Of a DNA stretch of 64,000 nucleotides, positions 38,113 to 51,603 are shown one piece after another; the stretch's first letter is position 1; every line of letters starts with the position of its first letter. The position numbers were made by a program, and so were the translations under genes. Source of the stretch: Neocallimastix lanati (nom. inval.) (Eukaryota; Neocallimastigomycota; Neocallimastigomycetes; Neocallimastigales; Neocallimastigaceae). The stretch lies in NCBI GenBank assembly GCA_016946835.1, contig JACVTC010000185.1:103501-167500 (forward strand). The letters run 5' to 3'. The notes under the pieces are model-generated. The model did no database searches. It saw only the letters and a list, made by a program, of their open reading frames with translations, and was not told the origin of the DNA.

Positions 38113-38409
38113 TATTTCAATTATTTATTTTATATAATTTTATATACGAAAATAAATATATTTTTTTTCTTTAAAAAATGGTGAAAATAACATATCAAAA
38201 TATCAAATATAAATAAAATATTTCAATTAGAAAGAAAATTAAAAAAATTAATATTAAATGATAAAAATATATATGTATATATATTTTCAAAATGAAATAA
38301 AATTACACGAACTATAGAATATTAAAATTTCTGTATAAATTTAAATTATTATTTAATAATATGAAACATTTTACTAACATCAATTTAGTATTATTTTATA
38401 ATTAACTTT
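38113..38409. other. AT-rich spacer
   Basis: No gene or repeat beyond simple AT sequence seen. Confidence 0.5.
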
Positions 38410-38510
38410 TTTAGATGAATAAAGTAAAAGGGTCAAGTATATCTTTGACTATTTTAATATATACTCCATTTTCTATTAAATAGTTTACTACTGCTTTATC
38501 TTTCTCTTTT

Positions 38511-38544
<34 letters not shown>

Positions 38545-38852
38545 TGTATAAATAATGTAAAGGAATCTGTCAATTGTTATCATTTGTATTGCTAGCTGCA
38601 CTATTCTCTATTAAATAATTTTACTTTTCAATAATTTTCTTAATTTAAGGTATGATGTAGCATATATCAATGGGGTTTTATTTTCATTTATCCTTAGCGT
38701 TGATATCTGTACCAATTTCTGTTTAAAAACTTAATCAATATATCATTACCTTTTTGACATGCCAAATGCAAAGGAATCCAATTTTTATTATCTTTTGTAC
38801 TTTAAAATAAAATTAATAAAGTTTTGGAAGTGTATTCTCTTCCCTGTCTAAA

Positions 38853-38883
<31 letters not shown>

Positions 38884-39015
38884 ATAGAACAGATATTAGT
38901 ACAAAAGATAATTTTTTTTTTTTTTTTTTTTTGGAAAAGCATAAAACAATGGAGAATATTCGTTGGCATCTTTATCATTAAATATGGTTCCTTGTTTTTT
39001 TTAAAGTTCTATTAG
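38410..39015 (-). pseudogene. Ankyrin-repeat pseudogene
   Basis: Minus-strand pieces in several frames read as ankyrin repeats: NDKDANEYSPLFYAF (about 38985-38940), DNKNWIPLHLACQKGNDIL (about 38795-38735), GTDINAKDK then a TP(L/I)-like block (about 38715-38670), NDNNWQIPLHYLYI (about 38580-38540) and VVNYLIENGVYIKIVKD (about 38495-38440). Frameshifts, stops, a poly(T) tract at 38513-38540 and a LINE tail at 38803-38875 break it. No start and no complete repeat array remain. Confidence 0.75.
38803..38875 (+). mobile_element. Extreme 5'-truncated LINE insertion (3' UTR end + poly(A))
   Basis: About 50 bp identical to the last part of LINE copy A's 3' UTR (2930-2976, ending TATTCTCTTCCCTGTCT), followed by about 25 A. 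It interrupts the ankyrin pseudogene and is flanked by a perfect 15-bp inverted repeat (ATTATCTTTTGTACT at about 38788 and its complement at about 38897). Confidence 0.9.
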
Positions 39016-39839
39016 TTAATTGATATTAAATAAAAATATTTAGTATTCTATTTTTAAAATTTTATATATAAATATAAAAATTTTAAAATGTAACCCTTAT
39101 TTAATATATATGATAATTAATAATGAAAATAATTATTTTTCAGAAATAATTTTTTCAATAGCTTTTATTAAAAATGAACAGAAATTATCATTTATCTATT
39201 TCTTTTTTCTTTAATTTAACATTATTATCACTATGTTGTTTGAATTCATTTAAATCAATAAATTTTAAATATATCATTGATATTTTTTAATTTTCATAGT
39301 AATACACCTATTATTGCTACAAAATATATGTTTATTATTTATAAAAATATATTTAATAATAATATTATAGAATAATTAAAATAATATTAATAATAAATTA
39401 TAATAATTTTTAAAGTTGTTTTTGAGAGATGATTAAATTATTTATATAAAATAAAACAAATATTAGAAACTTATGTTAAGTACAAATTGAATGAAATTAA
39501 AATAATAGAATAAATTTTTTTAATAATTATCTAAAACTAAATTAGATAATAAAATAAATAAATATATAAAAAAAATCAAATAAATAAATATATATATATT
39601 AATATTCAAAAGTAAATATATTTATTTAAAGTATAAACAACAAAATAAATATACTTATTTAAAGAATAAATATAAAAATAAATCAAATTTCAATATTTAT
39701 ATGATATTAAATATATAATTGTAATATAATTATCTGTATTAGAATAAAATAGATTTCATCAAAAAATAGATATGATTTTATTTACACTAATCATAAAGAT
39801 AATATATTTATACAGGCATTAACATTTGGGTAAATGATT
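39016..39839. other. AT-rich spacer
   Basis: No coding signal recognised; alternating AT blocks only. Confidence 0.5.
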
Positions 39840-40137
39840 TCATGTGTCCATATAGAAATATTCTACTTAGAGATGTTGATACTCCACTAAATTGTAATCT
39901 TTCTAACGTTTATGTAATTATCAAATGAGCTAGTACTTATAACCATGGATTAGGTTACATCAGCCTTCCTTTAAAGGGATGTTAGGAACTGGAGAAGCAC
40001 ACCTGGAAAAAGCATACTTGAAAATTCTTCGCAATAAATATTGCATGTCAGAATGCCAATGCTGAATACTCAGTAAGATCATCCGGTAGGGACATTTCTA
40101 CCAATATGGAAGTACGTGACTACCTTAATATTCCCAC
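39840..40137 (+). mobile_element. LINE C-terminal tail remnant (copy G)
   Basis: A GC-richer patch. In one frame at 40048-40137 it reads QNANAEYSVRSSGR and further, ending ...YLNIPTYTRN. The NAE-x-S-V-R signature and the GACTACCTTAATATT block match the inverted patch at 55.2-55.35 kb. Upstream sequence (39840-40047) has LINE-like composition but no readable frame. Confidence 0.65.
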
Positions 40138-40312
40138 TTACACTAGAAATAATATTAAAAAAAAAAAAATAAAAATAATCATAAAGATATAAAATAAATA
40201 TTATTATGATTAATCTATAAATTTTTATTTAAATGAAGACTTTTTAAAATAATAAATAACTTATAGTAACTAATTTTATAATTTAAAACCAAATAATTAA
40301 TAATTTATTCAA

Positions 40313-40313
40313 A

Positions 40314-40388
<75 letters not shown>
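40313..40388. repeat. (AAAT)n tetranucleotide repeat
   Basis: About 19 AAAT units in a row; pure microsatellite. Confidence 0.95.
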
Positions 40389-40389
<1 letters not shown>

Positions 40390-40620
40390 AAATAATTAAA
40401 TTTTTTAATATTAATAAAATTTAAACATATATTAAATAAATTTTGACCTAAATTTAATGTTTCTTTAGACGTAAAATAAAAATTTTTATTTTTATATTTA
40501 TTTATATATAATGTAATAATAAAACTATTTATATTTATTTTATAAAAATTTAAATTTAAAAATAAAAAAAAAAACAAAAAAAAAAAAAAGGAAGAAATTT
40601 GCAAAAAATAATAATGCAAT

Positions 40621-41189
<569 letters not shown>

Positions 41190-41735
41190 ATATGAATCAA
41201 AATGAAATTATTAATGAAATTATTAATCTATATGAAAATGTGGATTTTAACTAATACTCATTTTAATTTACCAATATGACAAGTCAAATTATTAATCCAC
41301 ATTGGGATATTGCTTATCCACCAATGTTGATTAAATTTTTTTTTTGATTAAAAGCATTTTATTTTTAAATCCATTTAGAGTAGATTTATTAGTGAAAAAA
41401 TAATTTTCTAAATATTAATTTGATTAAAAAAAAAATTTTTTTTATTTAAGGAAATTTTGAAGAAAATATAGAATCCTTCCACAAGCTGTTTTAATGGAAA
41501 TTCAAAATGAAGCAATTAAATATTCTAATTACTTCATTTTGAATTTCCATTAATAAAGGACAATTTGATAATGTTTCCATCAGAATTATCAGAATCTGAT
41601 TAATTAAAATTTAAATTATTTATTATAAGAGATATTTTGAAAATAAATAAAAATTAACAATTGAATTTTGGATGCATTAAAAAAAAGTAAATTATTGATA
41701 TTATATCATTGTGTAACATATATATTTGTTTAAAA
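41190..41735 (+). pseudogene. Decayed partial copy of the acyltransferase gene
   Basis: Blocks match the gene at 36147-36360: AATGAAATTATTAATC, AATACTCATTT, ATATGACAAGTCA, GATATTGCTTATCCACCAAT, then after an AT insertion (about 41330-41450) CCACAAGCTGTTTTAATGG, ATTCAAAATGAAGCAATTA and AAAGGACAATTTGATAATG. Stops and indels occur throughout, and the catalytic HxxxDG part is missing. The downstream flank (TTATAAGAGATATT, TGTGTAACATAT) also matches 37020-37105. An internal inverted duplication lies at about 41490-41553. Confidence 0.88.
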
Positions 41736-43949
<2,214 letters not shown>

Positions 43950-44882
43950 TTATTGCCTTTCAATTTTTTCTATTAATTCATCCGATGGATAGGATGGAAT
44001 ATCGAATTTTATATTAGAGAATTTAGAATAAACATTTAAAGATGTTATACATTCATAAATCATGCTTTTCTTTTCTATATTTATATTGAAAACTTCTTCT
44101 TCTATATTGTTTTGTAATTCGAATTTTACAGGTGTTGTAGTATTTGAATTTATTTTATTAGTATTAACATTATTATTTACAGGTGTTCCTGGATTGTCTA
44201 TTAAAGTATCATCATCATTTAATTCATCCTTTCCTGATTTTTTTATAGTATCACTATTTACTGGTCTTAAACTATTTCTTGTATCATTTTCAACATTTTC
44301 TGTTGTTTCTTCTTCAAGTTCACCATTATTTTCAACAAGAGTTGCATCTGAACTAGAACTTAATCTAATATTTGAATTAATTTTAATATTTGATAATTCC
44401 TTATTATATTGATTTAAACGAGCAGCTAAAGTATTTATAACATCTTGGGTATGAACTTGATAGGATGCAATAGCTTTTGCCATTATATAAAATTGAAATT
44501 TACTAATCATTTGTCCTTCATCCTTTAAAAGATTATAAATATCTTTAGTGTATTGATCTAACATTAAAAGAACTGGATGAATACTTTTAAAATTAACTTC
44601 AATATACTTTAAAATATAATAATAACAACTACCATGTTTATTTTTAGCTTTTTCATATACTTCAACAATGGTATATAAATTATCTACTGGTAATCCAAAA
44701 TTATATAAAGCGATAATATAATTTAATACCGCTACAAGTTCGATAACTCTTACATTTTGATATGAAAAGTCATCAACTAAAGATCTTTCTTCTTTCTTTT
44801 TCGTAATACGAATTATTTCTTTAAAAAGACTTAATCTTTCAGAAATTGGACTTGGTCCTGATCCACAATTAAAATCATTCAT
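43950..44882 (-). CDS. Uncharacterised 310-residue protein
   Basis: Single open frame from ATG 44882 to TAA 43950. Residues 1-165 are a well-composed, probably all-helical domain (e.g. FSYQNVRVIELVAVLNYIIA, VDNLYTIVEVYEKAK, HPVLLMLDQYTKDIYNLL, FQFYIMAKAIASYQVHTQ). They are followed by a Ser/Thr/Asn/Glu-rich disordered part (about 170-265) and a short C-terminal segment (MIYECITSLNVYSKFSNIKF, PSYPSDELIEKIERQ). No signal peptide, TM helix or metal motif. Base composition is clearly coding compared with the flanks. I do not recognise the family. Confidence 0.85.
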   Translation of the reverse strand: MNDFNCGSGPSPISERLSLFKEIIRITKKKEERSLVDDFSYQNVRVIELVAVLNYIIALYNFGLPVDNLYTIVEVYEKAKNKHGSCYYYILKYIEVNFKSIHPVLLMLDQYTKDIYNLLKDEGQMISKFQFYIMAKAIASYQVHTQDVINTLAARLNQYNKELSNIKINSNIRLSSSSDATLVENNGELEEETTENVENDTRNSLRPVNSDTIKKSGKDELNDDDTLIDNPGTPVNNNVNTNKINSNTTTPVKFELQNNIEEEVFNINIEKKSMIYECITSLNVYSKFSNIKFDIPSYPSDELIEKIERQ

Positions 44883-45626
44883 TATTATTGTATATTAATA
44901 ATATTATTATTAATTATACACTTTTTGTTGTTTGATTTATTATTTATAGTACTAGTTATTTTTTTTATTTATATTTTAACATAAAAAAAAAAAAATTTGT
45001 ATTCAATGAAATACTGGTAAAAATATTATTTTATTTATTTTTATCTTTATTTTATTTTTTTTTAATTACTATGGAATACTTTTTCTTTTTCTTTAAAAAG
45101 TGTAAAATTTCAAAATACGTTTATATATATATTAATTTATTATTTTGAGTTTTCTGTAAATTATTAAAAGCTATATATATAATTATTAAATTAGTACTTT
45201 TAATCAATTATAGATATAAAACAAAATATTTAATCAGCTTATAAAAAATAAAGTTCCATTAAATATTTTTTACAAAATTAATTAGAAAATTATGTTATTA
45301 AATAAAACTATTTTTCTTATGTTTTATTTTTATTTTTATTTTTATTTTTATTTTTATTTTTTATTTTTTTTTTATTTTAATAATTTTACTAATCATTAAT
45401 CAATTTATTTTAATAAAGAAATACTTTTAGAGATTTTATTATTATTAAATAAAAATTATCAATGAAATTTTATTATTATATTAATTTATAAAAACTAATA
45501 ATTACAACCTATTAATATTTATATTTTATTATTATTAATTTTATTATTATTACTATTATTTGATTAATTATTATTTTATCCGATTTTAGTCCTTTACCTT
45601 TTCTATTATTAAATATATTGAGTATA

Positions 45627-45657
<31 letters not shown>

Positions 45658-45751
45658 ATTTTTTTGAGAAGATAGTATATTTATTATTGATGCTTTAAAT
45701 ATAAAATTATTAAAAAGTATATATTTCTTTTATATACTTTTAATCTTTTAT

Positions 45752-45800
<49 letters not shown>

Positions 45801-45820
45801 TTAAAAATTAGGATTATATT

Positions 45821-45864
<44 letters not shown>

Positions 45865-47579
45865 AATTAAATAAAGGATATATAAATATAATGAAAAGAT
45901 AAAAAAGTGAAAATAAAAAAAAAAAAAGAAAATAGCTATTCTATTAAAAGAGGATTTTTTTAAATTATTTGTTATTCTCACAAGAAAATAAAAGAAAAAA
46001 TGAATAATGAAAAAAACATATTAAAAATAATTAATTAATAAAGACTTAAATTAAACTTTTTTATATATTTTAATTAATTATTTTATATATTAAAAAAAAA
46101 ATATATATATATGTATTAAAAAAAGAAAAAAAGAAAAAAAGCAAAAAGAAATTAAGATTATATAAATAAATTAGTAATTAAATATTAATTTGGTTAAAGA
46201 ATTATTAAATATTTACCATTTATATATCATTTAAATATATAAATCATAAAGTTCTTAGAGTTTATATTAATTATAAATAATTTAAATATCATTTAAACTA
46301 TTCAATTATAATTTTTTTTTTTTTAAAAAGAATTAAATATTGATATGTGTATTTCAATATATTTTTAGTATAAATATAATATATTGATATTCAATATATT
46401 TTAATTAAAATATACAATACTAAAAATTTTATTCTGAAAAATAATTTTTTTAAATAAAAAAAAAAAGAAATTCATGTATTATTTTTATATTTATATAAAT
46501 AAAAATCTATTTGAAAAATAGTAAAAATAATAATAATAACTAATTAATAATGTTAAATGTTCTTTACTTTTTTTTAAACTTTTATACAAAGTAATAGAAA
46601 TAAATTCTATAATCATTATTTTTGATAAAATGAAGTCATTATAATAAAGCACAAAGAGCAAGTTAAAATTTTTTAACGTCTTTAAAAATAAAATTTTTAT
46701 ATGTATATATTGTATATTCAATTAATCCATAATATTAATCCTTTTATTTAATTTTTTGTTCTATATATAAAAATATTATAGATTATATATAAAAAATTAT
46801 TAATTAAATTCATTTAATATAATTCTTCTTCTTTATTAATAATTTCTATTTTTATTATTTTTTATATTTTTTTTCAATGTTTATTTTTATTTTTTATTTT
46901 TATTTTAATTTTTTATTTTTGGCAATACGTTCTATTTTTTTATTTTTTTAAAAAAAAATGTGTAATGTAAAAAAATATGTATAAAGTTGTATGAATAACG
47001 CAAACGTATTTTATTAACATCAATACTTGTAATTCCTTTGCGTGTTTGAGATGATATTGTTAATATATAACAATATAATGAATTATATTACTATAATATA
47101 TTTTATAAGTATCTACTTAAATTTTTATTATAATATTTTGATTTTACTTTTTTTCTTTATTTTTTTTCTATTTTTTATTTTTTTATACATTTTTATTTTA
47201 TTTTTGCATATTTATTTAATCTATATTTCAGATAATTAAATTAAATTAAATTTAATTAAATTAAATTATATTAATTAGTTATCTAATAATAAAATAAAAA
47301 AAATTTATATAAATCAATAGAAATTTGAATGGATTTGAATGAATTCATATGGACTATTCATCTATTCATTCTAATTATTGAATGTTATTCCTTCTTCTTT
47401 TAATTTAATTACCATTTTTTATTATGAATTAGAGTTATTGAACCAAAAAAAAAAAAAAAAAAGATTAAAAATAACCTTATATTAATATTAAAATTAATCT
47501 GATTTCAATTTTTTTGTATGTTTTTTTTTGTCCTACATTAAATATAAATGTATAGATAAATAAATATTATAGGATTATA

Positions 47580-47631
<52 letters not shown>

Positions 47632-48479
47632 AGTAGGTAAATACATAAATGAATAGATAAATAAGTAGGTAAACAATATATAAATAAATAAATAAATAAA
47701 TAAATGAAAGTTGTGGTGTTTCAAAAGTTTAATATATAAATTAATAAATAAATAATTTTAATAATGTCAAATTGGAATTAAAGATTTTAATATTTTTATT
47801 ATATATTTATAGAAAAGTTTTGTTGTATTGTTAATCATGATCATAACTAATATTCATTTCATTATTGTAATAATCTCACAAAGAATTGATTTATTTAATA
47901 ATAATTATCTAGATTTATTATATTTTAATGATGTCATGATAATTTTTAAATAAAACTTTTTTTTTTTTTTTTTTTTTTTAAACTTACACAGTTAACTTAT
48001 CATATATTAAATAATTCATTTAACTCTATAAAAATAGGAAAGTTGCAATACGCCAAAAAATTTTTTTTTTTTTTTCATTATGGTGTATTACATATTTTAT
48101 ATAATTTTCATTTTGAAAAAATAAATAAATAAATAAATAAGTAAATAAGTAAATAAATAATTTTTTTATTTTTTTATTTTTATTTTTATTTTTATTTTTT
48201 TTTTTTATTTTATATTTTATATTTTATATTTTATGTTTTTATTTTATTCATTGATTTTAATATTTTTTTATTCATTTATGTTATAAAATATTCTTTATTA
48301 ATAATATTATTTATATATAACATTTAATAATAATTTTACATATGATATATATCACATTTTATAATACGCATTTACTGCTACTATAAACTATAAATACTAT
48401 TTACTATATATTAAACCTATTTCTAACATTTATCCATATGTTCATTATTTTTTGTATCTTACATTACAAAATATATTTA
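44883..48479. other. AT-rich intergenic region
   Basis: 3.6 kb without a supported gene. Long homopolymers: T at about 45760-45798 and A at about 45824-45862, facing each other with 25 bp between. (TA)n blocks lie near 45620-45640; (AAAT)n at 47580-47630 and 47685-47705. A short patch at 48037-48090 (GTTGCAATACGCCAAAAAA ... TGGTGTATTAC) resembles sequence at 55353-55385. Confidence 0.6.
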
Positions 48480-49487
48480 AATCTGTTAGTTAAAGTTCTG
48501 TTAAAGTATCTTGTTAAACCATCAGCTGAGATTTTATAGAATTTTAGTACCTTTTAAATATCTAAATATCCTTAGAACATTTTCCAAATCTTTATAAGTT
48601 GGATTCTTATTTTTTCATGAAGCTTTATTAGTAGCAAACATTATATATGGGCATGATCCCATTGCTAAATAGTAAACATCCGACAGCTTGCATATACATT
48701 TTTGATCAAATTTTCCTTTTCTTAATTTTTCATTCTTTATGAATATCATATTATTAATTTCATGAAATTTATTGATGTTAAAATATTTCTAAAAATATTA
48801 TTTATATATTGATATTGATGTATGATGTACTCATTATCACACGTAATAAATTTTATATCTACTATTAAATCTACTGGACCAATGTCACTTAACTCAAAAT
48901 TTTCTTTAATTTCATTTTTTATTTTATTAATAGGTTTATCCTTATCAACTATTAATACATCATCAACATAAATTGCTAACAAACACACAATATTATCACT
49001 TTTATCTGTTTTAACTTGTATACAGAATTCACATTTATATCCAATATATTCTAACTCTAATAGAACATCATCATTAATTTTGTAGTTCCATTCCCTACCT
49101 GCATGTTTTAAACCAGAAATAGCTTTTCTTTAAGCTTTAATAACCTCTTTTGTATTCTTCACAGCCTTTAGGAATATCCATATAAATTTCTTTATTTAAA
49201 TCAGTATTTAAATAAGCTGCCTTTATATCCGGTTGATAAATTTTAATGTTTAAATGTGTTACTAAGGCTGTAATTATTCTTAACGAATTTTGTTTTAAAG
49301 TAGAAGAAAACGTTTCAAAATAATCTTTACCAATTACCTGTGAAAAGTCTCTCATGACTTGTCAAGCTATTTATTTATGTATTTGTATACTTTCTTATAT
49401 TCCATATTTTTTAATTCGATACTAACAGCTCTTAACCATTCTTCTTCATCAGATCTACCAGATATTTCAATATAATATACCATTAAC
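48480..49487 (-). pseudogene. Ty1/copia fragment II (RT and start of RNase H region)
   Basis: Minus-strand copia polyprotein relic. In order: RT lead-in (GRSDEEEWLRAVSIELKNME, about 49470-49410), GKDYFETFSSTLKQNSLRII and DIKAAYLNTDLNKEIYMDIP (49355-49137), a broken palm, the catalytic YVDDVLI (about 48970-48950), IIHQYQYINNIF, then a frameshifted LAMGSCPYIMFATNKAS and NPTYKDLENVLRIFRYLKGT (about 48680-48540). Several stops and frameshifts. Confidence 0.88.
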
Positions 49488-51450
49488 ATAAAGTGTTAGT
49501 AATAAGCATAACTTATTATTTTTATAATTGCCAAATAAACAATTATTTGTATTATATTTAATTAATCCAATTTTTTTAAGAAAACCGAATATTTTATAAA
49601 ACCACTGTCTTCCAGCTTGTTTGAATCCAGAGAGCCTTTTGTAGTGATTTAGATTTTACGCAATTGAAGTTTTTATCACGAATCGAAATTTGAACATAAA
49701 TTTTCTCATCAAGGTTTGCATTCAAATATGGAGCTTTAATATTGATTTGTCTTATATTTCATTTATATAATAGTTGTATCAATATTATTAATTCTTTTTC
49801 ATTTAAGACTTTTTTTTTCATCTGAATTTGGGTTCCTCTCATAATAGGATTTGTTTGATGTTGAAATTCTGTTCTTCATTTTTCTTTCTTCATAATGTTT
49901 TCTTTTCCTTTTTCGATTTTTTATTTCTTAATCAATTTTATTATTTTTTGTTTATTTGTTTATAGAGAATTTTATTATTCCGTTTAATATAAATTATATA
50001 TATATATATATTGACTTCATTAATATAATCTTCAATAATATAATCTTCAATAATATAATCTTCAATAATATAATCTTCAATAATATAATTTTCATTAATA
50101 TAATCTTCATTAAGTTTATCTTCATTAATTTAATCTTCATTAATTTTTTTCTTTTTTTGAATTATAATCTAACATATGTTCACTAATATATTTATCCATT
50201 AAATCTTTATTATCTTTAAGATTAGTTTTGTTCTGTTTCTTTTCATTTCAAATTCGTTATGATAAATGAAGTGATTAAATTGATGTTGTAAGTGCTATTC
50301 TCCCTCAATTCCTTTATCTGAATGATTTAATGAATGAAAAAATGATGTACTTGGTGAGCTTAACGTACTTTCATTGAAGTATTCATCATTGACGATAATT
50401 AATTGATTTTGAAATAATGCAGAGAATATGATAACCAAGAGAGTCGTAAGATTATCCTAAGAAAATGCCTGGTTTTGTATTATTTTCAAAATTTCCCTGT
50501 TTGTATCTATTAAGAAAAAAATACTTTGCATCCAAAAATTTTAAGTTTAGATATATCAAATTTTCTTATTGAGAATTACTTCGTTCAGAATTTTGAAATT
50601 AATTCTTTGATGCGGATTTGTATTATTTTTGAGATTTTGATCTTACTTCCTTTATGTTGTAATTGATTACAAATATTTTTCATAAGTTTATGAAATTCAA
50701 TAAATTTCCTTACTACGTTGGATTTATGCTTATGTAAATAAACCCAGCATTTTCTAATGTAGTCATCGATAAAATGCTATATAATGTTTGTTCTCACTAT
50801 ATGATGCTTTAGGCTTATTTGGTCCAACGATATCAGTATGTACGATTTGAAATGATAATATGCTCTTGTTGTTTGTCTTGTTGAATGATTTTTTCATGAG
50901 TTTATTAATTTCGTAATCTTCACAATTTATATTATCATTCTTTTCTTTCTTAATATTATTGTTTTCAAAAAATTTTAAAGATTTTGATTATAGTAATGAC
51001 CTAACCCAGCATACCATAATTTTAGATTAATATTATTTATATTATAATCACATTTAAAGTAAAAAAAAAAGTTTTCATTATTGCAGATGGTAGTAATTAA
51101 TTTATTATTTTTAAATATTTGAAGTCTTTCATTATTGTTGCACATTTCTTTTACTAATTTAAAGTCCTTTTTTACATAGGAAATGAGAAGTTATTATTTT
51201 TATATATTCCTTTGTATATACCCTTTTTGTAAATTCTATCCGATTGTCCATTTGGGTATGTAATCCTTCTATTAGAAACTTCTTCAATATTGGATGGTGT
51301 TTTTATATTTTTGGATAAGTTGATTCCTGTTCCACTTTTAATGATCCATGACTCTTTGTTGTTATCTTCTTTATCATTATTTTCTTTTTTTTAAGATTTC
51401 AGACTTTATTTTACTTACCTTCATGTCCCAAAGAGATATTGAATTGATAT
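49488..51450 (-). pseudogene. Ty1/copia fragment I (protease-integrase-RT), ends in a junction
   Basis: Minus-strand order: protease-like WIIKSGTGINLSKN (about 51330-51290; the usual active-site DSG is KSG), GAG-pre-integrase LWYAGLGHYY (about 51020-50990), CEDYEINKLMKKS, the integrase core start HTDIVGPNKPKASYSENK (about 50850-50795), a decayed DDE region with KCWVYLHKHKSNVVRKFIEFH in another frame, post-integrase KIFGCKVFFLNRYKQGNF and GIFLG (about 50550-50455), and RT INIKAPYLNANLDEKIYVQI (about 49740-49680) with AGRQW. At the palm the usual YVDD reads YVNG, and the copy stops near 49490 where fragment II starts at an earlier RT position. Confidence 0.85.
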
Positions 51451-51548
51451 TATAATTATCTTTTATTATATATAAATTGCTTTATTCTTCATAAATTAAC
51501 GTTTATAAAAATTTAAAGTTTCTTTTACTACCTTTCCTACTTAAAGAT

Positions 51549-51602
<54 letters not shown>
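51549..51602 (+). repeat. Poly(T) tract, about 54 bp
   Basis: A pure T run separating a minus-strand copia relic from a plus-strand one. It lies within two dozen bases of the point where the plus copy becomes readable. Confidence 0.9.
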
Positions 51603-51603
<1 letters not shown>

